64,000 bases of DNA from Irpex lacteus (taxonomy: Eukaryota; Basidiomycota; Agaricomycetes; Polyporales; Irpicaceae), in NCBI GenBank assembly GCA_001986395.2, contig MQVO02000008.1, positions 1,178,001 through 1,242,000 of the forward strand. The letters run 5' to 3'. Below, in pieces: positions 47,673-57,774 of this stretch. The position numbers and the translations under genes were made by a program. Under the pieces are notes generated by a model. That model was not told where the DNA came from, made no database searches, and saw nothing but the letters and a program-made list of their open reading frames with translations. Position 1 is the first letter of the stretch; every line of letters begins with the position of its first letter.

Positions 47673-48783
47673 ATGTGGTTCCAGTCGTTCCTCGCACTCC
47701 TTCCCCTGCTCTCTGCCGCGGCGGCTACCAGTATTGGATGTAGGTCCACCGCTTTTTTGTCATTTCCCAATAAAATAACTAACTCAACCTTATGTTAGCC
47801 CGCGATGATGCTTTCACATGCGCGACACCCGTCTCGCTTGCAGTGACGAACATCACTCTGCAAGAGACAGTCATCCAGTTCGAGAGTCTCACCTGCGACT
47901 CGTCAGCATTGATACACGCGAATAGTATGCAAGGTTTTGGTCTTGCTCAGCCTTTCGGACAATGTTAGTTTGACATACTTCCCTCAATCAGACAGCGTTA
48001 CTGACTGGTTCTTGTGGCATAGGTGGAGGGCAAGGATTCACAGGACCGACTGTATGCGTGTCCGGATTCTTCTGTGAGGCGTTCAATCCTTTCTTCTCGC
48101 AGTGCATGCCATTGGTGAGATCATTTTCATATAAACGAAGCGTATTTGTAGCTTTGTTAAACTCGCATATAGCCCGCGACTACTGCGAAGCCCACTACGC
48201 CTCTCCCGCCTTCTACAGTGGCTTCGTCCCCAGCTTCGGTCCCTACGACGCCTGCCACGACTAACGTCTGCGATCAGCTCTGTAAGTACAAAATATCAAT
48301 ACGTTTAACAATCCAACCACACTAACTGCTATGTTGCAGGCTCCAACACTTGTGGCTCGCTCGGTGACCTGCCTCCCATCTCTGAAGATTGTCAAACCAT
48401 CTTCGACTCGATTACCATCCTCGGGGGGTCGATCGGTGAGCATAATTCCGCAATCACTCCGATGTATTTTATTGTGCCTAACATGTTCGCCAACCCATTA
48501 GCACCGACGTTCAACGTCGCACCTAACTCGATCCAGCAGCTCACATTCGGAACGTGCCGCGTATTCTTCGAGAACCTCAGCACCTCACAAACCTTGACGT
48601 TCTGCTGGAGTTCTCTTGTAAGTCTTGTTCATCACATTATCGCAAGCGTGCTGATTTTCATGATGGAATGATGTATAGGCTAATACGTCCTCTGCCGTCG
48701 GCACTCTATGCTTCCCGCCTACCCAGCCAGTCAAGTCGCTTGGGTTGTGTACCGCGCAAAGTGGTATCTGGGCTGTAGGGTAA
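47673..48783 (+). CDS. Secreted protein with CBM1 module and 'PISEDC' C-terminal domain
   Basis: Predicted extracellular protein in seven exons. Signal peptide MWFQSFLALLPLLSAAAAT; N-terminal domain with DDAFTCATPVSLAVTNITL and FESLTCDSS; then a fungal cellulose-binding module (CBM1) starting PFGQCGGQGFTGPTVCVSG and ending CEAFNPFFSQCMPL. A Pro/Thr/Ser linker (PTTPLPPSTVASSPAS) follows, then NVCDQLC, NTCGSLGDLPPISEDCQTIF, SIAPTFNVAPNSIQQL, FGTCRVFFENLS, FCWSSL and CFPPTQPVKSLGLC, ending WAVG at TAA 48781-48783. All four CBM1 cysteines are present, but the three aromatic binding-face positions are Phe instead of Trp/Tyr. The C-terminal domain recurs at 60.5 and 63.1 kb. No glycosidase or oxidase motif is seen. 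Confidence 0.85.
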
Positions 48784-49102
48784 GTCTTATCGGTTTGCTA
48801 TACTGAACATGGGTGGTAGATTTGTCTCACACTTACGGAACAGGATCGCGCACTCCTGAGCTCATGCGTGATGGCTGATAGTCATAGGATGAGAACCCAG
48901 CTACTGTTCCACGAAAATCCTGAGTGGTACCGCAACTCATTTGAGGAACACGTTGTAATGGTGAAATGGTACTCTCTGGCATTTTTTCGTGTATCTTGAG
49001 GTTCGTCTGAGTGCTGTGGTTCAACGAGGCTACGTTCTTTGTATGCAGGTACGGAATAGATCGTATTGATTACACGATAATACAGCAAACAAAACAGTCT
49101 GA
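48784..49102. other. Intergenic between convergent genes
   Basis: About 320 nt separating the CBM1-containing gene from the first MYND gene. Nothing recognised. Confidence 0.45.
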
Positions 49103-50290
49103 CTAAGACTTGACATGAGAATTGAACGGCTTCAACAAATGTTTATACAATCTACGATCCTTGCCAAGGTCCATTCCCATATCATCCTCGAAGAACGCCA
49201 GGAGTCGGCCCTCCATGCACGCCTTGTGCAGGGCAAGCGGTTCGGCTTTGCTATCAGCAAAGAATAATTTGTAGAGGTGCGAGAGCTTGCTCTGTCCAAC
49301 AGGATTGTCTTCGCTCATCTCGTAGCCGTAGTCGATGCAAGCCCGTTCGGACAAAGCCCCCCTCGGGGTGTCTGCATCTGCAATGAACTGCTGCAAATCC
49401 CAAACGGTCTTGTTGGAACCCGGTGCTCCCGCGAGTATGTCCGCCAGACCTGCGAGTTCTACTTCGTCCAGTGCTACAGCGACGTTCTTCGCTTTGAAGA
49501 GTTCATACAACTTCCCGCTGTTGTACGCTTCGTAGAACTGTTCGAACGAGACCATCAACATCAGGTCGTGGTAAGCGCGACCGAGGGCGTTGTATCCCTT
49601 TGGCCCGCGACAGGCTCCAAAGCCGAAGTTGAGGTACAAGTCCGACGTAATGGGCGGGTACATGTCCTCAAGGCAAACCGCAATGAACGTGAAACATGTT
49701 CTGCGAAGTGCTGGGAGGGATTGGATGAAGTCGGTGATCTCGTCCGAAGATGCAGACGGCGAGTGTCCCAACTGCAACCACACTCGTCTCTTAATGCGGT
49801 CAAAAATCGTCTCCAGTACCTCCTTGGTGACTAACGGCGTCTCGAGTATATCTTCGTGGGCAATTAACCACTGATAACTAGGACTGCGATGCCCGTCAGG
49901 GAGCGAATCATAGACTCCTTTGATGCGATGGACGAGGTTGCCCCCTTGCCGCCACTTGTGCAGTTGGAGAGGTTTGATTCCGACCCACTCGAGTAATTCA
50001 GCATACATCCCGAGAAGAGCGTCCACGTCGTCGACAGTGTGGTGGTTTGCCGCTCTCGCAATTCCCCAATCAACGAGCGTTTGGGTATCCTCGGGGAGCT
50101 CGCGCTTCCGAACAGCCAGCGCGAGGTAGTCGGCGGTGTTTATGGGGCGGCGTGGGTTGCAGGAGAAGATGTGACATGTCCAGTCAATTCTCTGGCACTC
50201 CTTGCTGCAGTAATACACCACTGAGCAGCCTGCGCAGAGTTTCGACGTGGCAGCCTGAGTACTACATCCTGCACATGCGTAGTGTGGCAT
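49103..50290 (-). CDS. MYND zinc-finger protein, copy 1
   Basis: Member of the fungal MYND-finger family; the MYND domain binds zinc and mediates protein contacts. The start MPHYACAGCST follows a 3' splice site at about 50302, so an upstream non-coding exon is likely. Zinc ligands run CAGC, LCAGC, YYCSKEC and a final HIFSC. Then come RRPINTADYLALAVRKRELP, WVGIKPLQLHKWRQGGNL, PSYQWLIAHEDI, FGFGACRGPKGYNALGRAYH, and a C-terminal VDYGYEM...LSHLYKLFF, MEGRLLAFFEDDMGMDLG module. The coding part is a single exon of about 395 codons to the stop at 49103. First of three tandem same-strand copies. Function unknown. Confidence 0.85.
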   Translation of the reverse strand: MPHYACAGCSTQAATSKLCAGCSVVYYCSKECQRIDWTCHIFSCNPRRPINTADYLALAVRKRELPEDTQTLVDWGIARAANHHTVDDVDALLGMYAELLEWVGIKPLQLHKWRQGGNLVHRIKGVYDSLPDGHRSPSYQWLIAHEDILETPLVTKEVLETIFDRIKRRVWLQLGHSPSASSDEITDFIQSLPALRRTCFTFIAVCLEDMYPPITSDLYLNFGFGACRGPKGYNALGRAYHDLMLMVSFEQFYEAYNSGKLYELFKAKNVAVALDEVELAGLADILAGAPGSNKTVWDLQQFIADADTPRGALSERACIDYGYEMSEDNPVGQSKLSHLYKLFFADSKAEPLALHKACMEGRLLAFFEDDMGMDLGKDRRLYKHLLKPFNSHVKS

Positions 50291-50590
50291 GGCCGAGGAG
50301 TCTGTGAAGCCCAAGAATACACGGATCAGCAATGTTTCCTGACGAAAGTTGGCCGTGCATACTTACGAATACTTACACAGGAGGCAACTTGATGGGGGTT
50401 GAGACGGCTATGCTACGGTGCCTTCAGCTACTTATTATGGCCAGGCCGCCAGTAACATCACGACTGGAGAGCACGGGGCTCTTTCAACCTGATCCGGTAT
50501 GCTAATTTCTAGAAACTATCACAGAGAGCACTTACAGTAGAAACTCTACGTACAGCGTGGGAACTCGATGTGCTACTGAATTGAAGTCAG

Positions 50591-51817
50591 CTATGTCGAA
50601 GGACCAGAAACATGCGATCTCCGAGTGAGCAGGCGTTCAAGCAGCTTTCCGTCCTGGCCAAAGTCCATTCCTATATCAACCGCAAAGAAATCGAATAGCC
50701 GCCCCTGCATACATGCGGCATGCAGCTTCAGAGGATCCGCCTGGCCACACGCGAAGAAGCCTCGGTACAAGTTCGACAGCTTTCCCTCATACTCCGAGTT
50801 GCCCTCGCAGTTCTCGTATCCATAGTCAACACCAGCATTCATCGGCATGGGCACTGAGGTGAGTGGCTGGATAGCTCCCGCCACGTCAGCGAGAGACTGC
50901 TGGACGTTCCACACGGTCTTCAACTTCTCGACGTCTGGCATACACGCAAGGATATCTTGAAGCGGTGTGCCACGCGATGGGTCGAGTAGTATGATGATGT
51001 TCTTCTGGCCAAAGAGGTCAAAGAGCCTGCCAGTCTTATACGCTCCGTGAAACTCGTTAAACGAAGCCACCTGGATGAGATTTTGGTACGAGCGACAAAG
51101 CGCATTGTACTCCTGGGGAACTTCTCGACACGCTCCAAAGCCAAATTTGAGGTAGAGGTCGGAAAATGCAGGGGGATAGGAGTCGTCGAGACAGAGGGAG
51201 TAGAACCGGAAGCACGAGCGCACCGTTGGAGAGAGAGACTGAACAAAGTCGGTGATTTGCTCTAGAGAAGCGTCGGTGGGGAGGCACCCGAGCTGCACCC
51301 ACACTCGCCTATATGCGCGATCCATGCACATCTCCTTCTCCTCGTCGTTTGGAGAAGGGTTCTCGAGGATCTCCTGGTGGTTGAGAAGCCACTGGTAAAC
51401 CTCGTTGTTGCGCGTCTCGACAGGGAGGACGTCGTACGCCGCCTTGATCTTGGCGAAGAGCCGGTTTGCGACGCGCCATGCCCATGTATGAAGTTTGGCA
51501 GGCTTGATGCCAACGGACTCGATAAGGTCCACGTACAGGTCGAACAGCTTGTGCTCTGCGTAGATAGACAGTCGATGCCGCCTTCTCGAATCCCCAGTCT
51601 AGGCGGGTCTGCTCGAGGGCGGGGACCCTGCGCTCGCGAACGTCCAGAGCGAGCGAGTCGGCGGTCGTGAGCGGGCGGCTTGGGTACAGGCAAATATATG
51701 CCGCGTCCAATCCGCCTGTTGGCATCCTTGGTTACAGTAGAACGTGTTTGAGCAACCGCCGCATCGCTTGGGAGCGACGGGGGCTCCACAGGCGGTGCAT
51801 ATATGCTGTAATACCAT
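50591..51817 (-). pseudogene. MYND zinc-finger protein, copy 2, frame broken twice
   Basis: Tandem paralogue. Start MVLQHICTACGAP, zinc ligands CTAC, RCGGC, FYCNQGC and HIFAC. Directly after this the family motif PSRPLTTADSLALDVRERRV is read in another frame (one base lost near 51697), and near 51570 the frame returns for HKLFDLYVDLIESVGIKP. In the original frame a stop lies at about 51599. From there a 300-codon frame is intact (QWLLNHQEILENP, FGFGACREVPQEYNALCRSY, VDYGYENCEGN, MQGRLFDFFAVDIGMDFG) to 50591. Neither break looks like an intron. It is a decaying copy, or a locus with two sequence errors. Confidence 0.75.
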
Positions 51818-52243
51818 GGCTGAGGACTCTGTATGGGAAAGCACGGACGTTGTGAGCACTGGGCGAACTCCTCGACATATCATGTTATAAACTTGAACGT
51901 GCCTACCAGGTGTAAATACTAAACGGATGCACAAGGATTTGAAAAGACGATGAAGGTCGTGGTCGTAGTGTGCGTGAGGAGCACACTCCGTAGCTTTAAA
52001 TGAATGTTCAATTTAGAGTTCATATTGAGGGAAGGCAATTCACTTGCCTCTTCCAGATGACCTCCCATGAGCCTAAGTCGGCGCACAGAAAGTTATCCTA
52101 CGGCGCGAGAGAAAGTAACCGTTGCAGACGACTGGTATCGTCTGGACAGACTAGTAAATCCGTTATCTCCATACCGTACTGTCAAACATCGAATCACCAA
52201 TGCATGGCAAGATGAACTGCGATTGTTTCCAGCGTTACAAAGT
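51818..52243. other. Intergenic between MYND copies
   Basis: About 425 nt upstream of copy 2 (probable 5' UTR intron ends near 51830) and downstream of copy 3. No gene. Confidence 0.45.
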
Positions 52244-53521
52244 CTACATCGTAAGACGAGAGCCTGACGTAGTCGGCCTCAACAGCCGTTTGAATAACTC
52301 TCGGTAGATACCAAAGTTCACGTTTCTGTCGCGCTCAAAAAACTCGAGCAGACGACCGCCCACACACGCCTCATGCAACTTCAACGGGTCGGCTGTCTCA
52401 AGAGCAAAAAAGCTTCTGTACAGAAGAGAAAGTCCCGCCTCGCAAGCCGGATTCCTTTCGCAGTTCTCGTAGCCATAGTCGACTCCAGCAGTAACAGGCA
52501 GGCCTTGGGTCAGCCGCGGGAGCCCTCCTTCAGGCTCGGGCTCTGAGTCGTGGAGCTCCTGCGCGAGCCACCGCTCGAGGTCCCACACGGTCTTGTGGGT
52601 GTGCGGCATGCCCTCGAGAATATCTGCGAGAGCGGGGAGTCGCGTTAAGTCCAGTTGCATGAGGACATTCTTCGTCACGAAGAGGTGCAGGATTTTTCCG
52701 GTGCTAAACGCCTCATAGAACTCCTCGAACGAGGTGACGTCCGTAAGGTCTCCGTACGAGCACATGAGATTCGTGCGGTCCTGGGGTGTGCGACAAGCCC
52801 CGAGTCCGAACTCGAGGTACCAGGGCGTCAGAGGGGATGGCATTGGGGGGACGCAGCCTTCGAGGCAGTTTGCGTAGAATTGAAATGCGGAGAAACGAGA
52901 CGGAGAGAGGGATTTGACGTAGTCGATGATCTCTTCTGGAGGGGAAGTAGACGAGTTCCCCATGCGTACCCAGAGACGTCTGTACATGCGATCTACACTC
53001 ATATCCGCCGTCATGGGAGTGTCAATGAACTCGGGCTCGACGAGGAGATACTGGTGCTCGAGAAACAGCTGGTAGGTTTTCCTGCTATCTCGGTACGCCT
53101 GCGGTAGAGTCTCGTAATATGCTTTAATCTCCCTGGCGAGGCGGCCTTCTACACGCCATTGATGAAGGCGACGGGGCTTAATCTTGCCAATCTCTATCAG
53201 GTCAATGTAAACGGAGAAGAGATCCCGTGCGGCTTGGGAAGAGACTGTCGTCATCGCCTTTTCGATACCCCAGTCGTTCAGAGTCTGTCGATCCATCGGA
53301 AGACGCTTGTCTCTGACTGCGAGAGCGAGGTGGTCCGCAGTATTGATTGGGCGACTAGGATGGCAAGCGAATATATGGCGCGTCCAATCGGTAGCCTGGC
53401 AGGTAGAGGTGCAGTAGTACGCGTTGCGACATCCCATGCACATCTTGTAGACGGGGGATATGTTGCAGGATTCACACATGCGTGTTGTCATGGCGGTCTG
53501 CAAAGAAGGCTCGTCAGCCAT
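52244..53521 (-). CDS. MYND zinc-finger protein, copy 3
   Basis: Intact single-exon frame of 425 codons. It starts MADEPSLQTAMTTRMCESC; a second ATG ten codons in would match the other copies. Zinc ligands CESC, MCMGC, YYCTSTC and HIFAC are followed by the shared HPSRPINTADHLALAVRDKR, WGIEKAMTTVSSQ, YIDLIEIGKIKPRRLHQW, FGLGACRTPQDRTN, FEEFYEAFSTGKILHLF, a Glu/Asp/Pro insert, VDYGYENCERNPACEAGL and GGRLLEFFERDRNVNFG. It keeps all features of copy 1 and is probably functional. No SET or other catalytic domain is present. Confidence 0.87.
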   Translation of the reverse strand: MADEPSLQTAMTTRMCESCNISPVYKMCMGCRNAYYCTSTCQATDWTRHIFACHPSRPINTADHLALAVRDKRLPMDRQTLNDWGIEKAMTTVSSQAARDLFSVYIDLIEIGKIKPRRLHQWRVEGRLAREIKAYYETLPQAYRDSRKTYQLFLEHQYLLVEPEFIDTPMTADMSVDRMYRRLWVRMGNSSTSPPEEIIDYVKSLSPSRFSAFQFYANCLEGCVPPMPSPLTPWYLEFGLGACRTPQDRTNLMCSYGDLTDVTSFEEFYEAFSTGKILHLFVTKNVLMQLDLTRLPALADILEGMPHTHKTVWDLERWLAQELHDSEPEPEGGLPRLTQGLPVTAGVDYGYENCERNPACEAGLSLLYRSFFALETADPLKLHEACVGGRLLEFFERDRNVNFGIYRELFKRLLRPTTSGSRLTM

Positions 53522-54143
53522 TCCAGTACTTAAGCTTGTCAGTGCTCGGCTTTAGGACGTACAATGCAGAGGTCGGAGACGATGGGGGTTTGAGTTGAGC
53601 TCGAGTAAACTAGGTTTGCGGAGCCTCTCAAACCGTTATAAGTGGACACCAGTGTTCCTGATTTGGCTATACCATCGTGACGCACATTCAGTTCCGAATT
53701 GGGGTATCATCTGCTGTAAAAGGAGATGTCTGTGATTGAACATCCGGAGCGTTAACTTACATACTTACTTCTGATATGGAGGTAGGATAGGGATGTCAGG
53801 GCTGGTGAGAAAAGCTGTAGAGACTCGTGGAGCAAATAAATAGGTCGAAATGCTTACGTAAGCCGCCTCGCAAATACGAACCTCGGCATGAGTGACTAGT
53901 TACTCACGATAAGCTGAAGGTATATGGTTTTGACGCACTACAATATATATTTGCTCGAAATTACGACAGATGCGAGTTCGCCGTCCTGTCCAGCGGCAGT
54001 ACGCAGCGGCCATATACTATACCTTCCGATTTTGGACTCCAGTATTTGAAGTTGATTTTGACCTGGGACTCGCCTCTTGACCGCAACCACTACAATCTCA
54101 AAGTCTTTCGTCCAACCTACGTCGCATTCTGCTAAAACTTTTT
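53522..54143. other. Intergenic
   Basis: Upstream of MYND copy 3 and of the F-box relic; nothing recognised. Confidence 0.45.
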
Positions 54144-54437
54144 ATGGCTGCGACACAATGATTCTGGCAGATCTCTGAGTTGATCGTGCTTGTTGCGGAG
54201 GCTTGCGTGGAGATCAAGCGAACTCTAGGTCGCGGTGCTCCTCACTGGCGAAAAGGGCTGGGAACTATCTACGCGTTGGCACAGACTTGTCAGCGTTCAT
54301 TCTACGCATGTATTCCTGTGCTTTGGCGCACTCAATTTGGCGTTGAGAAACTGGCCTGTTGTTTGCCTCCCGGAGTGTGGCGTGCACAGTTCTCCTCCAC
54401 TGACGAGGCCGTTAGTGATCCTGCTGGTTGTATCTTG
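54144..54437 (+). pseudogene. Relic of F-box gene first exon
   Basis: ATGGCTGCGACACAATGA puts a stop at codon 6 (54159-54161). The frame continues with FWQISELIVLVAEACVE, then HWRKGLGTIYALAQTCQRSF, YACIPVLWRTQFGVEKLACC and LPPGVWRAQFS up to a GTGAGA donor at 54438. It matches, segment by segment, exon 1 of the F-box/LRR gene at 31390-31075 (there FWEIPELIILVAEACIE and GLGTVNSLALTCQRTF). No leucine-rich second exon follows in the next 800 nt. It is a partial duplicate on the opposite strand, 23 kb away. Confidence 0.78.
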
Positions 54438-55267
54438 GTGAGATATAGTTGTCATTTGCAGTGAAAACACGCCACTGAGTACTCTTCGACTGATAGCGAC
54501 CAGCAACAAATCCCAAAGAACCGAATTCGAGACTGGAAACAAATCAGGTTGCTGGTGTCAGGGCTGGTTGCGCAAAATAGCAACCGCACCAGCAGTACAT
54601 AGAGGAGTACCCGGAATCCCGAGCATAGCTTCGGCCAAGAAAACTGGGGGTGCCCGTGCTAACACGGGCTGCATACCTAACGATCTTTGGCAATGACATT
54701 CTGGCTGCGCAAATAGTACACCTCGCCTTACCCCGCCTTGTATTGACCGCCATCTGATTCTCGATTTGTATTGTCTGATAGGTGGCAATGAATGTGCTCG
54801 CATCAAACGCTCTGTTCATCTGTTTCGCATCAGGAACAAGGTTAGTCTACAAAGTGAATCATTGCTTTTCTCACCGCCGCAGATGCGCCGAGGAACTGGG
54901 AGTGATCCAGAGGAGGTCATAGTGACTGACCGTGATGTACTGATGATGTCTACGTCTATCACAGCGCTTCGCTCGGTGCACCAAGAACCATCCGATGTTC
55001 AAGGCGCCCCGAGTGTCCCAAGTCAAGTCATGCCATCAAACCGCGAATCTTTCGTCCGGCTAGTATAACGCACAGCTTGCTTTTTTTCTGCCACTTCGTT
55101 GTTGTCGAATCTCTTATGACTCTTACGGTGCTATGACAGGCTAAAGTACAAAAGCCCGAGATCATTAACTCCACACGTCTTCCAGACACCACTCTCCGGG
55201 ATCCGCTGCTTGGACCATCCTGTCGTCAACACACTTTGATTGAGAAGCTCACGGCAAAATACCTGCC
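54438..55267. other. Intergenic
   Basis: Frames at 54766-55068 (+) and 54544-54819 (-) overlap each other and show no domain. No LRR exon. Confidence 0.4.
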
Positions 55268-56978
55268 ATGGACCTTCAGGCTCAGTTCGTCTACTCAGCG
55301 CTCCGCAGCTTACTCTCCCTCACGCATATTGATATTGTTACTAGAATGGTTGCCAATTGCATCATGACCTCTACAAATGGTATGTTCCTCGAACTGCATA
55401 CACGTTCATTTGTTCAACGTTCTTTCGTACTACTCTCCAGCGCTGTATATTTATGACAGTCTCTTGACACTGTCCCAAGAAGTTGACGCTTTGTGGAGGC
55501 GAAAATGGACAACGACGACGTGGATATACGCTTGTATACGTTATAGCACGATCGTCAGTGCGATCGTTGTATTCATTCCCGGGCTGAATTTCAAGGTCCG
55601 TTCAGGCGTTGCTCGTAGGAATTTTTCGCCATCAGCTGACTCGGACGCTGCACTCTAGACGTATGTTTTCTGGGTCTCATTCTACACTCGGGAAAATGGC
55701 TAAGAGCACATTTCTCAGATGCCAGACAATCATATTTTTGAGATATGGAGTACGCTTAACACAATGGTTATGCTTCACCTGTGCGTACATCATGAAATCC
55801 GTGCTGACCCTTCCCGTTATGCAAATCGCTGAAATACTGGACAGTTTTTTCAACATTACGGGTTTATGCTTTACTGGCTGGCAAAACCCGACTGCTGGCT
55901 TGTGTCGTATTTGTGTTGAATATGGTACCCTTCGCTGTGTACATCGTGAGTGCATTGTGCCCTGTCTCGGTAGTAGCGCACGCAACTAACTCAAATTTCG
56001 ACGAATAGTTTACATTCGCAGAATCTAGCGTACAGGTAATGGAAGACGCCTGCGCGTCAGTTGCGATAGGAAAGGAGTCTGCAAACATGACATTACGGTA
56101 CGTGTGTCGCCAGTCTATACTGCAGTTCTGTTGCTCAGTTGAGTTCACAGATGTGCGTTATTGTTTCACATCGGTATACAAGTTGATCAGTATCGCTCAT
56201 CACTGGCATTTGACAATTGTCAAACAGTATCGTTAGCGGTGCATATCGCGGCCGTAGTTGCTAGTGCTATAGTGCTCTCGGTCACTTGGCTCACAACATT
56301 CAGCTTGTTCAAGGAGACACGTCGCCTGGGGTTCAGGACACCTTTGACGGCGCTACTATTGCGTGATGGTGAGCGTGTGACATACATGGGTGGTATAATA
56401 GGCTCTCTAATCACAACAATACGAACAGGCACAACGTATTTCCTGTGAGTATACCTTAGCCGTGAACTATTGTTATTGCAACTCAAGTACGCCTATATCT
56501 TCAGGCTACTCCTGGTCGTCAACGTATTCCAAGTGCTGACCGCGATGCTTGTAAGAGGCTCAATCTCGAGAAAGTCTGGATGCATACTTATACTCCGGTC
56601 GCTCTTGTAGCCCATGTTGGCTATTTGGGTCATAGCAGATGCACTCATTTCTTTGTGAGCCTCAGCCGACTTCATGCCATCTTGGCCTCGCAGCACTCAC
56701 TGGCAATCATATACAGAGCTGTACCGGTAATTGTCTGTCGTTTTATCCTCAACCTGCGGCAGTTCGACTATTCAGGAGATTCTATAATCTCTGGGGATCA
56801 GACGTTCAGCCTCAGATTCGTGGGAAGTTTGGGCGGACCACTGCAGACGAGCACAGACGATGAACTTGCCGATGAGGGATATGATGATGAACATGTTGCG
56901 CAGGGAATGAGGCCTCGTCGAACTGATACTGCGACAGTAGAAGCTGGCAAAGAAGGGCTTGCGGGCCATACCGATTAG
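55268..56978 (+). CDS. DUF6533-type multi-pass membrane protein, copy I
   Basis: Diverged member. Exon 1 is short (MDLQAQ, 17 nt instead of 29), with an unusual GTTCGT donor. Exon 2 (35 nt) reads MVANCIMTSTNG; exon 3 (55441-55595) LYIYDSLLTLSQEVDALW...TTWIYACIRY. The 2-nt exon is 55659-55660, followed by CQTIIFLRYGVRLTQWLCF, a degenerate RVYAL region, an exon starting CALLFHIGIQVDQ, VVASAIVLSVTWLTTFSLF and ETRRLGFRTPLTALLL. The tail has VPVIVCRFILNLRQFDYSG, RFVGSLGGPLQ and an acidic DDELADEG stretch to TAG 56978. Tail to tail with copy J. Function unknown. Confidence 0.78.
55659..55660 (+). other. 2-nt exon of copy I (AC)
   Basis: Preceded by CTCTAG, followed by GTATGT. Flanking introns are 63 nt (55596-55658) and 58 nt (55661-55718). 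AC plus A gives threonine before the conserved cysteine. Confidence 0.72.
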
Positions 56979-57774
56979 GCGGCGTTGTAGGTGAGCTCGC
57001 ACTGGCCCCAAAATTCGCTCATGAAAGGTATCTAAGTCTGACGATTTGAGGTCCCGTTGCCAAGCGTTATTTGTCAAGTAATCGTGAGTATCTCTCGCGG
57101 AGTTGATTCGAGGTGGCTAATCCAGGCCATTGAATTTCCAAAGATTCGAGCATACGGTCAAGTATATCTATTGAAGGTAGCCCCTGGCCCAGTAATACGC
57201 TACTACACTAAAATAATGTTAATGTGCCGAACAATTGTACTTCAGCCTATATACCCAGGTATTTGCTACACACTATGCAATCCAATTATACATAAATCAC
57301 TTTCTAGGGTGCGATTCAAGTTGTCAATTTAGTAGGAGAATGATCAAGAGAACTGGACTCAGAGGTGTGGAGCTGGAGTGGTACAGACGTACTATAGTTG
57401 TAACTGCTTGACGATATACATCAGTCTTGTTCCGGAAGTTAGTTGACCATGGAAAGAGATTTTTGCTAATGCAAGTTCGACATACGACTGCATCTGAGAT
57501 CCAGGCTCCGCCTCAAAGCTGAGTGCGTCCATTTTAGGCTTGTGAAGTTCGAATCGGGCTCTGCCACTTTCGTACTTCCTTTTGCCGGTATGCCTATAGA
57601 CTGAGCACCTTGATCCTCGTTGCAAGGAATTAACTTTTTCTCTCGCACGTTCAGATTACGCATGACGGAAACGTGCTAGCGCCAGGTCCATACATACTTA
57701 TCAAGTCCAGAGGTTCAGTACGAAGAGCTGTGACGGGTAGCGAATAAACAAACAAATCAATTCAATACTCTATA
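56979..57774. other. Intergenic between convergent DUF6533 copies
   Basis: About 800 nt between the ends of copies I and J. No gene recognised; I looked for a tRNA around the GTTCGAATC at 57548 but found no matching acceptor stem. Confidence 0.45.

Noticed and set aside
57530..57600. tRNA-like T-loop (GTTCGAATC)
   Set aside because: No pairing acceptor or anticodon stem could be found upstream.
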